Assembly: GCA_012861695.1 (NCBI GenBank)
Contig: JAAOOA010000454.1
Location: 124,001-188,000 of the forward strand
Reading direction: 5' to 3'
DNA from: Trematomus loennbergii
Lineage: Eukaryota > Chordata > Actinopteri > Perciformes > Nototheniidae
Length of the DNA stretch: 64,000 nt
Positions within the stretch are counted from its first letter, which is position 1. Each line of letters opens with the position of its first letter. The notes under the pieces are model-generated. The model did not search any database and was not told where the DNA came from. It worked only from the letters and a program-made list of their open reading frames with translations. Positions 24,036 to 36,556 of the stretch are shown piece after piece. The position numbers were made by a program, and so were the translations under genes.

Positions 24036-25455
24036 CTTGATGGTGAATGATCTGTCACCATGCCAACGGCATTTGATGACATCCCATAATACGCTTAGAT
24101 GTGTGGATGGCTGCATTGTTACCAAACCTGTGAAGTTTTGGGCCGTTTGGAGCATTTTCACTGAAGTTATGAGAAAACCGTGTTTCATGGCGAGCCTTGT
24201 GTTACCATGGCAACGGCATTTGAAGAAACCCCATAATTGACGTAGAGCTGTTGAGGGCTGTACCGGTGATATACAAGCAAAGTTTGGAGGACGATCGGAC
24301 CGTGTCCATTGGACTTACAGCGACATCGTGCTTCATGGCGAGTGGTCTGTCGCCATAGCAACGGCATTTGATGACACCCCATAATACGGTTAGATGCGTT
24401 GATGGCTGCATCGTTACCAAACCTGTGAAGTTTTGGGCCGTTTGGAGCATTTCCACTGAAGTTATGAGAAAACCATGTTTCATGGCGAGTATTGTGTTGC
24501 CATGGCAACGGCATTTGAAGAAACCCCATAATTGACGTAGAGCTGTTGAGGGCTGGACCGGTGATATACAAGCGAAGTTTGGGGGATGATGGGACCGTGT
24601 CCATTGGACTTACAGCGACATCGTGTTTCATGGCGAGTTGTCTGTCGCCATGGCAACGGCATTTGATGACACCCCATAATACGCTTAGATGCGTTGATGG
24701 CTGCATTGTTACCAAACCTGTGAAGTTTTGGGCCGTTTGGAGCATTTTCACTGAAGTTATGAGAAAACCGTGTTTCATGGCGAGCCTTGTGTTACCATGG
24801 CAACGGCATTTTAAGAAACCCCATAATTGACGTAGAGTTGTTGAGGGCTGTACCGGTGATATACAAGCAAAGTTTGGAGGACGATCGGACCGTGTCCATT
24901 GGACTTACAGCGACATCGTGTTTCATGGCGAGTTGTCTGTCGCCATGGCAACGGCATTTGATGACACCCCATAATACACTTAGATGCATTGATGGCTGCA
25001 TCGTTACCAAACCTGTGAAGTTTTGGGCTGTTTGGAGTATTTTCACTGAAGTTATGATAAAACCATGTTTCAAGGCGAGCATTGTGTTGCCATGGCAACA
25101 GCATTTGAAGAAATCTCAAAACTGTCCCGTAGATGTCTTCTTGGCTGGACTGTTAGCACACATGTGAAGTTTGAGCACTTTTTGAACATTTTCATAAGAG
25201 TTATACATTACATTAGGAGGTTACATTACTCTCTCTCTTCTCTTGATCGCCCTCTCTTATCTCTTGATCACCCTCTCAATCTTCTATCGCCCTCTCTCTC
25301 TTCTCTTGATCACCCTCTCTCTCTTCTCTTGCTCGCCCTCTCTCTCTTCTCTTGATCGCCCTCTCTCTTCTCTTGATCGCCCTCTTGATCTTCGGCATAT
25401 GATGATGACACCCCATAATTGACGTAGAGCTGTTGAGGGCAGGACCATTAACCTT
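24036..25455. repeat. ~147-bp satellite, array 3 (8 monomers)
   Basis: Anchors lie at 24062, 24210, 24358, 24505, 24653, 24800, 24948 and 25095, a spacing of 147-148 bp that is more regular than in array 1. Perfect GTTGCCATGGCAAC sites lie at 24496-24509 and 25086-25099. The flanking CTCTTCTCTTGATCGCC microsatellite is expanded to about 25229-25390. Confidence 0.9.
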
Positions 25456-26475
25456 TATCTGAAGTCTGCTGCTCTGAGCATGTCGGATGCGACTTTAGAG
25501 TAGAGGGGAATTATTGAAACGGGGTGTAGTGTTCCGCGGCAGACGCCGCTGCGAAAATGTGGGGCAGGGCTGTAAAGTGGGGGGGCCAATGGCCCCTTGG
25601 CCCCTTTACTTCCGGCGCCACTGCCTGGAGTCAGGTGAGCCTGCAGCAGATTGGGTGAGTACACAACTAACTGTCATGTGCATTTCTCTTTTTGATTTAA
25701 CATGTGTTTGTGGCTGCAAGTTTATTACGTTCATTGATCTCTGTGTTGTCTTCCTTGGTGATGTTGTATTATTACATTGGATTAGATATGCTTTATTCCT
25801 CCCAAATGTGAAATGAAACATTTTAAAGAAAAAAAACAATTGTATACACAATACATGAATTGTATTCATTTATTATTTGTATGTAACATAAGAAGGTTTG
25901 TCCTGTTTTTGGTTAATTCTACACAGTGAATGGTGGTTGTTGATAATCAGTTGTAGGCCCAGAACCGGCGCCAGAACAAATCTATAGAGAGGGCATATGA
26001 TTTTCATGGGAGGGCACACAAAACCGTCATGTGCCGCGGCCTGAGATTTTGTTTTGGGGGTGCTGTGGGGTAGCTTGACGTTTCATAGAGGGTGCTCAAA
26101 CATGTAGGGTTTCCCATTAATGTACCGGGCGCTACAGTGGAATGTTCTACTGCAACAATCCCCACGCATATACACAGTGTACCCGCGACTGTTACAATGA
26201 AGGCTCGATAATCAGCTCACGGCATATAGGTGTAAGCAGGGGTAAAGTGCTATTTTTATAAGTGGGGGGTGGACCTAACCTCCTCATGCTCCCCCGGGAA
26301 GATTTTTCTTTTTATATTGAAGTTAAATTCATCAATCTGGTGCACTTTGAGAGCAACATTAAGAGATCTATGGATATATCTCTCAACACGATATGAAACA
26401 GAACTGTAAACAGATTTACTTTTTTCTTTAAGGATATTTTACAAATCACTCTCTTTTAAGGAAACAGTACAGTAT
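25456..26475. other. Mosaic of transposon fragments, no gene
   Basis: This is repeated almost exactly at 40206-41236 and 61067-62075. Features such as CAATGGCCCCTTGGCCCC near 25587, AGAACCGGCGCCAGAAC near 25960, and CCCCCGGGAAGATTTTTC followed by TCAATCTGGTGCACTTTGAG near 26290-26350 recall terminal parts of hAT-like families. Part of it also resembles 57260-57320. No complete element could be delimited. Confidence 0.5.
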
Positions 26476-26583
26476 GCTTGAGTAAACAGTGTGGTAAAAT
26501 AAAATGAGTCAAAACTATACATATAAAGTTCCTATAAGTGTTTTTTCTTATCCTTCCTGGGTCAACAGGTTGGGTTTACCCGG

Positions 26584-27009
26584 TCAATTTGTCTCATTCC
26601 AGTTTTCATTATCCTCCATCATCTTCCTGTCAGTCTGGCACTTATTGAGGCAGTCTTCACACAGGACGCTCTCCTTCACCAGGTAGAGCTTCTCCGTATT
26701 ATTGGACTGATTGGATTTATCCTCGGTGACGATGGGGTTCCTGTCCAGGTTGACCCGCTCCAGTTTGTCCATCCTGGAGATGCAGAAGGGGACGCGGGTG
26801 AACTTGTTGTCGGAGAGGCCGATGTGCCGCAGCTCCTGCAGGGCGGAGATGGAGGAGGGCAGGTCGTTCAGCTGGTTCATCCCCAGGCTGAGAGTCAGAA
26901 GCTTCTTCAGGAGACCCATGGCACTTGGGAGGCTGGACAGACGGTTGTTACACAGGTTCAGGACCAGAAGGTTCTGGAGACGGCCGACAGACGCAGGGAG
27001 CTCCTCCAG
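26584..27009 (-). pseudogene. lrrc18: Orphan lrrc18 exon 2, copy 3 (inverted)
   Basis: A 426-bp open exon on the minus strand, preceded by the intact acceptor (reverse complement of CTGAAGTCAGAGCAATAAC) and ending NWNETN-stop. It encodes the same leucine-rich repeats and Cys-rich tail as the complete gene, with RKMMED for RKTMED. It has no first exon. It sits at the centre of the inverted repeat between TRIM B and TRIM C. Confidence 0.85.
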
Positions 27010-27717
27010 CTGAAGTCAGAGCAATAACACATTCTGTATTACATCCCAATTAAACTTGTATCAGTTACAGCTATTTCCTGGGCTTTGTGATCTACTTTTT
27101 CTGTTCTTTTCTGTTGTAACATAAACATTTGTACCAAAAATGTTGTGACTAAAAAAGAAGACACCATGGCATCTAATCAGACACCTATCTATTTCAAAAA
27201 GTTATTCAGTTTCTCATTAAACACTGTAACATGGACAGGTCACGCAACAACACATAGACATTGGATTACTCTATAAATAACAAAATACTATCAACACGCC
27301 CCAAAAACCTCACATGTTTGTCCTTTAAAATAAAATAAAATGCTCTATAAATCAGGCTTTGAATGAAATAATGAAAAATATCCTTATGTAAATCAAAATG
27401 GAAAGTTTGGTGTATGTAAATGATTCTAAAGTGGAGATTTCTGGCTCACAGTATTAAAAAAGGCGAATTTAGAGAAACCAGTCTTATGTACAGGTATGGT
27501 AAAAGTCCATACATTTGCACACCACTGCAGGGATAACAAATATAAGGGGTTACCTTGGTTGCTGATTGGCTAATGGTTACACAAGCCAAAACATCGTTAT
27601 GACATCATAAAGTGGCCAAAATCTGATCAGCTCATTTTCAGACAGGTGTTTATATAAATGGATCAGGACAAAAAAAGAGAGAATCTTTGTTCCTGAAACT
27701 TTCAGAGTCTCTTTCCA
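27010..27717 (-). other. lrrc18 intron-derived sequence, copy 3
   Basis: This matches the intron next to the complete exon 2 up to about 27540, then the duplication-specific sequence that leads to the minisatellite. No gene is present. Confidence 0.7.
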
Positions 27718-27905
27718 CAGAGGGGACACATGTTGATGTAGAAGAGACATGAAGAAGAGGGGACACATGTTGATGTAGAAGAGACATGAAGAAGAGGGGA
27801 CACATGTTGATGTAGAAGAGACATGAAGAAGAGGGGACACATGTTGATGTAGAAGAGACATGAAGAAGAGGGGACACATGTTGATGAGAAGAGACATGAA
27901 GAAGT
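27718..27905. repeat. 37-bp minisatellite 3 (about 5 copies, inverted)
   Basis: Reverse-complement units containing ACACATGTTGATGTAGAAGA, five copies, with the flank GCATAATATGTGACCTTTAA at the far end (to about 27932). It is the shortest of the four arrays. Confidence 0.85.
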
Positions 27906-29332
27906 GGATTTTGCATAATATGTGACCTTTAAGTCATGTGGTTACTACTGATAACATTAAAGTGCTGAAAAAGCCTTTGAAAGTAAAGAGATGCTGATTG
28001 GTTAAAGATGGCGCCCGCTGAAGTGAAGACGTGTCAGCTTTTTCTCATTAAATGTGATTGTTGCTGCTTTAATAATCTGAGTGATATCATTATTAATATT
28101 AATGCACAACTCTATTGTAACATACATGTTTTTATATATTCAAGTAGTGCACACATTACTTTATCTACACCAATATATATTTTACTATATATTATAATTG
28201 TATTAAACGTCTTAGCTGAATACTCAATTCTGATTGGTCAAATTGGACGTTTAAGAGGTTGTTAATACTCGATAACACACCGCTGCCAAGAAATCAGTAT
28301 TTTAGATTGAGATGAAATCCTTTAGAGTTTATAAACGTGTGCATTTGATAATCCACGCTGAACAGCAATGGGTCGTCCTCTCTGTTTAGGCTTCTCCTGG
28401 GAAAACTGGGTTTAACATTTACTCCGTTTTTAAATACTTAGAAATCTCTTTAAAACATTTATTTTATTCCCTGTCTGTCAGGGAGTTAATTTAAACCCAG
28501 TAACTCTGTATGTTTTATATGATTATACAAGTTTAAAATGTAAAAATTGCATGTAATAAAACTTTAATTTCAACGATTTAAAATCAATATTGTCTGGACT
28601 GGAAATTAAAATGCATTTGATTTTGGATCTGAGAAATGATTCGCTGCTCAAACTTGCAGTTGAATTAAACATATTATTTATTTATTTTCCCATCATGCAC
28701 AAATCACAAATGAACAATTGATAACAACATAGTTTCAATAAAACAGAGAAGGTTAAACTATCACCTGACATAAAGGTCTGAATCTGGGTGAGATCATTTC
28801 AGATGTAAAGAATATATATCTCTTATTTCCTCTAAAGGAAGCAGTTCAGCATATTTGATGTTACTTGGATTAAAGTGTCAGCTAAATGCACGTGTTTCAA
28901 TTTAATAAAGGTTGACAGTATGATCAAAAAGCAGATTATCAAACTCAATAACAAAAAAACATTAGTGAAACTAAAATAAACACATGTTTAGAATAAAGAG
29001 ACAGCAGAGTATTTCCCTTTAAGACAGGCATGTCCACGGTCCGTCCTGCATATGTTAGATTATTATTTGTCTGACCTGATTCTGACACACCATCGTCTGT
29101 TCAATGTTATCTGACTCTCCAGGTATGAATGAAAGAGCGTGTTTTTAGAGTTGTTCACGCCTGCATTAGTGGCTTATATTTAGTTATATAGCCATTTGAA
29201 TAAAATAAAGAGAATTGTGACAATAAGAATTGATATAATATTCACATTATCAAATCCGGTCCTCTTTGAAAAAAGTTTGCACACTCCTGCTTTAAGAGAT
29301 AAACATCATAGATATAATGATCCCGTTGATCT
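27906..29332 (-). other. Inverted spacer and TRIM C 3' tail
   Basis: This is the reverse counterpart of 22621-23863 plus part of the spacer seen at 2390-2830. An 85-codon frame at 28008 (and 52244) lies in this AT-rich sequence and has no protein-like features beyond hydrophobicity. AATAAA signals for the minus-strand TRIM lie near 28675-28690 (as TTTATT). No gene is present. Confidence 0.65.
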
Positions 29333-30639
29333 CTACCTGCTCTGCTCCACTGTCACACACACCTTCAGCGGTAATATCTTCACTTCACCCACAGTGTTAA
29401 AGTATGGAAACATCTTCTCAGTGAAAGTGTGTGAGAAGGTGTGTATGTGTGTGTTAGTGTCAGGATCAGAGAACGACAACTCTCCTCTGTTCCAGTCCAG
29501 ATTCACTCTGCCTCTGGAGCTTCTTCTTCAGGCTGAGAGGAGTGGATAGATCTGATGGTGACCGTGCTGAGTATTTACCTCCAGAGAATAATATTCCCCA
29601 TGATCCAGACCACATGCTTCTCTTCCTCTGGACAGACTCTGCTGACACACCCAGTACCCACCATCTACAGTCTGTAACCTGGACATCCCAGCTGTGAGTC
29701 CCTGAGTTAAAGCCCTCAGAGCTCAGGACAGACCAGTCAGAATCAAACCTCTCTGGATTATCAGGAAGTTTCTGTTCCTCCTCTTCCTCTTCTTGCTCTT
29801 CTTCCTCCTGTCCTCCTCGTCTCACTCTGGTCAGATCTTCAGACAGGACGAGTCCTCTATGAGCAGTGTTTGGGTCCAGGATGAGAGGAGAGTAGGACAC
29901 CATGTCCTTCATCTTGCTCCAGATGTTGAAGCTGAGGTTGTCCAGGTGTTTGGCCTGGTCTATCAGAGCTCCTGAGGTCAGCTGTGGACCTCCAGCAGGG
30001 GGCGCTGCAGCCTCTCCACTGCAGCCTTGTAGTTGAGCAGGAAGGAGACGTCTCCAGCTCTCAGCTCCTTCTCTGTGGCTCTGACTGCGTGTGAAAGAGC
30101 TGCTATCTCTCTGCTCACAGCCTCCATCTTCTCCTCCATCATCCTCCTCTTCTGCTCATCTTCCTCCCTCAGTGCAGCCATCCTGGCCTCCTCTTCCTCT
30201 TCTAGAAACTGGTGAAGCTTCTTAAACTGCTCCTTGATCTGCGTCTCTGTGTGTTGAGCCTGGACCTTCATGTGTCCTGCTGTTAGATCAAACTTCACTT
30301 TAACTTCTTCAAAGAGCTTCAGTTTCTCCTGAAAGGGCTGCAGAGCTTTCTGGAGCTCCTCTCTGAGATCCTGAGCAGCTTCATCCATGGGTCTGAATCT
30401 GTGGTTTTGATCTCTCTCCGTAAGAAGGTCTCACTCAGGTTCCTTAAAGCCAGGTTACAGGGGGGATTTCTTCTTGAAGATTCTGTCTTACAGACTGGAC
30501 ACTCCTTTAGTTCTTTCCCCATCCACCAGGTCTGCAGACAGGCTTTACAGAAGCTGTGGCAGCAGGACAGGAAGACAGGATCTCTAAAGACTTCCTTACA
30601 GACCGGACAGCAGAGATATTCCTCGAACCTGGAAGCCAT
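29333..30639 (-). pseudogene. TRIM C, B-box-less copy with frameshifts
   Basis: The minus-strand start [18 protein letters not shown] leads into an intact C3HC4 RING. A 2-base loss after TFL shifts the frame. The B-box is absent through the same deletion as in TRIM E and F (RDQ joined to NHRFRP). The coiled coil is open from 30388 to 29978, then another shift occurs near LLEVHS. PRY with a short acidic run ([12 protein letters not shown]) and SPRY follow, with a further small deletion near 29510, and the TAG is at 29335-29333. The family role would be a ubiquitin ligase, but this copy cannot make a full protein as read. Confidence 0.8.
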
Positions 30640-31209
30640 GCTGTCTCTGAGTGAAGCTGCAACACAGCAGACAGGAAATGAAGCTCAGCGCAAGTTCTTT
30701 CAGGAAGACTGGTATATAGCCTACATTCAGTCCGCAGCTGCATATAATCAGCTCATCAAGGGCGTTGTCTATAACCTATTACATTCACCTCATTCTCCAG
30801 CAGCCAATCACCGTGCTGCAGCCAAACTTTAAAATGGTTCTCCTCTCTCCTGCAGTCAGTTGTGATTTCAGGTTTTCATGCTGCCGCCATACCCGTTTCA
30901 GATCCTCGTAGCAGATATCAAGTCTCGTCCAGCCCTCGCAGCACCATTAAAAAAAACACAGCGTGGGGCTAAACCGGGTCACCGTAAATGCTCTTATGCT
31001 CAATAACGTCCATGCGCAGCCAGCGCGGCTCCGGAAATAATGGGGAAAAGATACTCATCTCTAAGCTTCAGCAACTTCTCAAGAGCGAGAGGAGAAGACC
31101 TCCATCGGCAGAAACACGGGTACAGTCCGGCCTCTCGGCATAAGTGAAACAAGCCGATCCGGCATCAGAACGGAGTCGAGGCCTCCTCGATCAGCTGATC
31201 CGCGAACAC
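30640..31209 (-). promoter_or_regulatory. TRIM C upstream region with CCAAT and TATA-like motifs
   Basis: It is the same sequence as upstream of TRIM F (54739-55310). Reading on the minus strand, an ATTGGCTG (inverted CCAAT) near 30806 and GGCTATATACC near 30710-30720 are spaced about 90 bp apart, as in a simple promoter. The site that received a LINE in TRIM E is uninterrupted here (about 30681-30697). Promoter activity is inferred. Confidence 0.5.
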
Positions 31210-33282
31210 GGAAAGTATGAGAGGCCGTCTAGCTCACAACTCATACTTGGTCTTACAAACCATATCAGAACCTCACATGTACACCACCAGATTCTTTCAC
31301 ACACAGTATCATACCGTCTTTAACGCACTGTCATTCCTTCCTTCATTTACTATCATACTATCATACATAAATAACTATTCTCTCTCACACACAAAAACAA
31401 CATCTCTTAAACGCACCATCATACTCTCGTACACACACCACTATCGTCTTTCACAAACAACTATAATCTAATAGAACATTATAATAGTGTATGTGAAAGA
31501 GGATAGTAGTATGTGTGTAATCGGTAAACAATGTATGTAAGACAGAATAATAACCTATATAAGAGGGAATAGTATTTCATGTTAATAACAATAGTCATAT
31601 ATGTAAAACAGAATAGCAGTGAATGAAAGGCAGAATAATAGCTTATATAAGAGGTAATAATAGTTAATGTGAATGACTATAGGTATGTGTACAAAACAGA
31701 ATGATAGGGTATGTGCATAAGAATAGTTATGAGTGTGAGAGAGTATGATTGAAAAGGAAGTGAGTTTGATTGAAAAGGAAGTTGGACTAAATTCTCAGTT
31801 CCTGATTGGCTCTACGTTTTTCGTTTGACGGACACCGCCCACAATGGCAGCAGAATGCTACTAATTTTCCCTATGCAACCTGAAGAGTAAAAGGGTCAAG
31901 TCCGTCAGAAAGCAATGACTGTAAGTGTAAGTGTGAGCCTTACACTTACACTGTAAGGATTAGTAACATGTATTGTGTTTATGTGATGACATTTGGAGAT
32001 GTTTAAACTCAATGAGAAAATGCGTTAGCATTCGCGCTAACGTTAGCATTCGCGCTAGCGTTAGCATACACGCTAGCGTTAGCCATACTAGCCTGTACAC
32101 CTATGCTGTACACATGCTTATTGAACAGCTAGTGTAAATAACCCCATTTGTGTTCTGTGAGACTGAAGGGGATGTCGCATTGTTTTTGTTGCTTTCGTTG
32201 CAGTTTTATATACGTCTTAAATGTAATTTAGGTTAACTTCCTTTTTCATTTAGATGCTTTTATTTTGAAGGCCATTTAACGCTGTTGACAGGAAGTTGTT
32301 GTTGCTATGGAAACAACATGACTGCGAAAAGAAATATCTTCTATAAAGACGGAGAAAGTAAAGAATAAAGTGTATGTTTAAATGTTAGCACCCCCCGAAG
32401 AGGCACAAGGTTGGTATTTACTATAATATAAAATTGTAGGTTGTGTCCTAATTCGTTTATAAGCTGTTTTGTAGCTTTGCTGTCTGTAGTGTTTATAGTT
32501 AACTTTTGGTAGTATGCTAAAGTGATTCTAATACGGATTGAGCCTAAATGTATTTTTTATTTTTGTGTCTTTATAGCTCTTACGTTGACTCTGGAGTTTC
32601 AATAAATTCTAAATCATCAGTAAAGTCTACGACCATATTTCGGAGGGATATGCTACAGCTAGCATTAGCTATATTAACCTTGTTTACACTTAGCGGTCCT
32701 AAGTGTTAATCTGTGTATGTTACACTTGCATGTATGAGATCATTAAGTGCCTTGTAACTTCTTTTTGTATAGTTTCACTCCATTTGAATGTCAGTGGACT
32801 GCAAATAATTAAATAAACGAGCATGGCTGCTCATTCCCTGGCTCTCAAAAGAGTTTGGCTGGCTGTTTAATCTATGTTCACACTGAGACAGTACAACACA
32901 GAGAGAACAGTACACCTATTGTGTAAGTACATACAAGCAGGTCACATAGTATGATCACAAATACATACAATCTGTAAAAATCAGTTTTTATTAAGAAGTA
33001 TACAGGCTGCATATGTGTTCTCAGCCTTGTAGAAACTTGACATGTTTTTGTATGTGTCTGAACCTCTCTTTAGTGGTTTAATAAAACAGATATTTCAACG
33101 TGTGCCTACTTTGTTCATGTACTGTTGAGGTTAATTTCAGTAGTTGTGTGCTATAATGTATTTACAAAGTGTGAAGAGGAGGCAACTTTAGAATAGGGAA
33201 CCTGTTCAGGTCAATTAGAGTCAAACTACTAGCTTATTGGTTATGAACAAGACTTCACTTTAAAATAGGGAACATATTCTTC

Positions 33283-33480
33283 TGTGGAGGCGTGTGGCGC
33301 AGTGGGTTGTGTGTAGATTCGGCTCAGGGGGTCACAGGTTCAAACCCCACTGCAGTCAGCATGTCGTTGTGTCCCTGAGACACTTCACCCCAAATTGCTC
33401 CTGTGGGGATTGCCCACAGTATTGAGTATGTAAGTCGCTTTGGAGAAAAGCGTCTAACAAGTAACATGTAATGTAATGTA
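33283..33480 (+). mobile_element. tRNA-derived SINE nested in the 3.5 kb element
   Basis: A pol III A box TGGCGCAGTGGG (33295-33306) and B box GGTTCAAACCC (33337-33347) have tRNA-like spacing. The 3' part has TAAGTCGCTTTGGAGAAAAG and ends in an AATGT repeat, typical of fish SINEs that borrow a LINE tail. ATTCTTC flanks both ends (33276-33282 and 33481-33487) as the target duplication. Confidence 0.85.
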
Positions 33481-34079
33481 ATTCTTCGATAGAAATACCT
33501 CATTTTGAGTTATTTAGACTTAATTAACACTTATAGTTTCATGTCTTGTTACATAAGGATATATCATATTTGTTAAGTGTTATTATGGGAGAATTACTAT
33601 TCTTGTGGTACTACATGCCTTATTAGGCCCATATTGAGCATATTAAGACCTAACAACTTCCTTACTTGCAATAAGCACCAATTAGAGGGTTATTGAGAAA
33701 AAACTCATGGCCTATTACTTGTAGAATATGGTCATGTAGAATAAGTCATTAATAAGTGTTTTATAATGACTAATAAAGAGCCAATATACTGCTAATATGC
33801 ATGTTAATTAACAACTAGTTGATGGTGAATTGGTGCACCTTAATATAAAGTGTTAACAAAAGTTCTTATTGCAGCTCAAATTTAGCTAGCAGTGCTCTGA
33901 GCAGCTTCAGGCTTTGTTTTCAAGGCTGTAAACCAGTCAAGGAATGAATATTTAAACTGGCTTCCTGTTGGATCAACCTGACTTCCTTTTAAAGTATACT
34001 CTCTCACAACCAGTACAATGTCCTCTCACATAAACTGTCATAAGCTCTCAAAAACACAAGCATTGTCTTTCGCATACAC

Positions 34080-34480
34080 ACTACTATACCCTCATACATA
34101 CTACAATCCCTCTCTCACATACACTATCATTCTCTCTCACACACACTACTATACCCTCATACATACTACAATCCCTCTCTCACATACACTATCATTCTCT
34201 CACACACACACTACTATACTCTCATACATACTACAATCCCTCTCTCACATACACTATCATTCTCTCTCACACACACTACTATACCCTCATACATACTACA
34301 ATCCCTCTCTCACATACACTATCATTCTCTCACACACACACTACTATACTCTCATACATACTACAATTCCTCTCTCACATACACTATCATTCTCTGTCAC
34401 ACACACTACTATACTCTCATACATACTACAATCCCTCTCTCACATACACTATCATTCTTTCTCACACACAACGTTTCCTG
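34080..34480. repeat. 65-bp tandem repeat in the 3.5 kb element
   Basis: CTCATACATACTACAATCC recurs at 34091, 34156, 34221, 34286, 34351 and 34416, exactly 65 bp apart. Neighbouring units mostly alternate between ATACCCTCAT and ATACTCTCAT, hinting at a 130-bp higher-order unit. A 166-codon frame across it is a by-product of the period. Confidence 0.9.
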
Positions 34481-34742
34481 TCTTGCATACACTACTAGAG
34501 TATTATATTGTAGTATAATGTTGTCTGTAAGTGGGAATAATAGTGTTTCTAAGAAAGTACAGTTTGGTATGTAAGTAAGTTTGATTTATGGCCCAGACAA
34601 AAGTGTGTGAAAGAGAGTATGATTGTGAGTGTAAAAGTGTTTAGCAATATGTATAAAAGAGTTTAATGGTGTATGTGTGAGATTCTGATATTGTTTGTAA
34701 GACCAAGTATGAGTTGTGAGCTAGACGGCCTCTCATACGGAA

Positions 34743-36230
34743 GTCGCATTACGCACAAGCCAACTGCGAGCAGGCCCTCTACGCCTCATTCCATCCCTCC
34801 CGGGAAAATTCAACCAGCAGATAAGTTACGTTTATCCGTTTTCACTGTAACGTTTAGGCATGATCGCCTCAGTGTCTCATCAGATCGTATCTTGCCACCC
34901 CTTCATGGTTGGGACCATTCCGGATAAATACAAGTAGCCTACAGACATGTTTAAGTCTTGCTGTACCTCGTTAACAACTACCGTATCTCTGATAGAGGCG
35001 CATCGTCTCTCTGATTCCCTCTCTATATGGTAAAGGGCTCTAAAAGCGTCCCCTCCTCTCTCTTAGGTTATGAATAAAATAGATAATATGGATATAATGG
35101 ATAAAATAGATCAAATGAATAAAATAAGATAATAATAATAATATATTTAAAACGAATTAATATAAAAGAAGGAAGTATGCACAGGTTCTCCTTCATACTT
35201 CATGCATATAACTGGTGGTGGTGCAAACCGTGCTCTTGCTTTATATGATCATGCGATTCCTCTTCTGGTTCTTTAATATGTCTCAGTGCGCAGTTTCCCG
35301 TCAAGCACATAAGGATAGATGCAATATAACAACTCTGGTCAATATGGTCTCACAGTGCACGCTCACAGCATGAGTCACTCACTCAGCGTGCGTTTTAATC
35401 ATCTGCAGAATACCTTCTTTGCATCACATTATTCATTAATCAGCACGTCTTCGAACGGTTTAATCTAATCGTAGCGATGGCGAGATGAAGCTTTACAGCA
35501 ATTTTGCTGCAAAAAGAAAAGGGTATCTCATGAGGCTTCATTTGAACACTAACCCCCTGCTGGTCAACGTGTGTAAAACAGGCAGATATATCTCAACAGC
35601 GTGATCTTTTGTACTAAGTTCCCAATGAGTTAAGCCTAGAATAACCCTTGACAATGAACACAAAATCATATTCACATGTGTATCATATCAAATGCATTTA
35701 TTCGTCCATTTATTACTTTTATTTATTCATTGCCTTATTTATTCATCGCCTTATTATTTATTTATGTATATTAATGTTGGTTTCATACATTCATTTATGC
35801 ATTTATTTAGTCATACATAGGCTACGGCATGTTCCTTCCTCTTTACGTGAGGGTCTGAGCTCTACAGGAGGGGTAACATGAGCGTTTTAAAACGTGAAGT
35901 GTCAGTGGTTCAACAGATCTCAGCACTATCTGAAGCAGTCACGTGGCGTCGACGGACAGCGAGGCTTCTTCGTCATCGATGACGTCACTGGCCTAAAACG
36001 ATACAAGCCTTGAGACACGCTTCACTGGATTACTCGAACCACGCTCCGAAGCCTCGGCGCAGTGTGTGTGTGTGTGTGTCCTAGGATGGAGTCATAGCAG
36101 CGGTGCTAAGGCACGTGGGCTCAGCATAATGTGAGTGCGGAGCGTGTGGAATTTTTAGTGCGTGCGAAGTGCGCCCCGCCAATTTGTTTCTATGTGTCTG
36201 CCAGCACAAGAAAGCTCTTGAGGCTTAGTA
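34743..36230. other. Duplicated spacer between divergent TRIM copies
   Basis: This matches about 55315-57065. No gene is present. A short (GT)n sits at 36062-36079 where the other copy has 390 bp. About 115 bp following it here is missing from the other copy. Confidence 0.65.
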
Positions 36231-36556
36231 CCAGGGCCGGTTCTAGGCGAGATTTTATATATAAGAATAAATGAAAAATCTCGACAAAAGACAAATTTTG
36301 ACAAAACATTTTAAAGTAAAATGCTTCAATCTGGTGCACTTTGAGCACACAATCACTAGAGACCTGATCTGGGGGTACAACTCTAAAACACCCATATGAA
36401 AAAGATCGGTTTACATTTTAATAATCAAATAAGTATATGAACATAACCAATAACCTACCATAGCCAATAACAAATAAATGTCACTTATTTTATTTTTGTT
36501 GTTCATTCATATCTTATTTTACCTAGTTAACATTTATTTATGCATATTTTTGTATC
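36231..36556. mobile_element. hAT-like fragment upstream of TRIM D
   Basis: It starts CCAGGGCCGGTTCTAGGC, a typical fish hAT-like end. Compared with 57067-57530 it lacks about 150 bp, including the GGGGGGTCCGGGGG hairpin. No right end is clear. The TRIM-derived sequence begins immediately after it, at a TCTCTCCAG that looks like a splice acceptor. Confidence 0.45.

Larger units (their letters stand above)
31214..34738. mobile_element. 3.5 kb DNA element with 46-bp perfect terminal inverted repeats
   Basis: The terminal repeats at 31215-31260 and 34693-34738 are perfect 46-bp inverted copies beginning GTATGAGAGGCCGTCTAGCT, with imperfect inverted similarity continuing inward. GGAA flanks both sides (31210-31213 and 34739-34742) and occurs once in the uninterrupted paralog near 55311-55314. 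The interior has TCATACTCTCTCACAC-like subterminal repeats, a 65-bp tandem array and a SINE. No transposase was found, so it is a non-autonomous or foldback-like element of unknown superfamily. Confidence 0.8.

Noticed and set aside
28008..28265. 85-codon frame beginning MAPAEVKTCQ (also at 52244)
   Set aside because: AT-rich spacer translation, absent from block 4 because of a deletion, with no family resemblance.
33283..33480. tRNA gene
   Set aside because: A and B boxes are present but no cloverleaf with acceptor stem is formed, and a LINE-type tail with target duplication shows it is a SINE.
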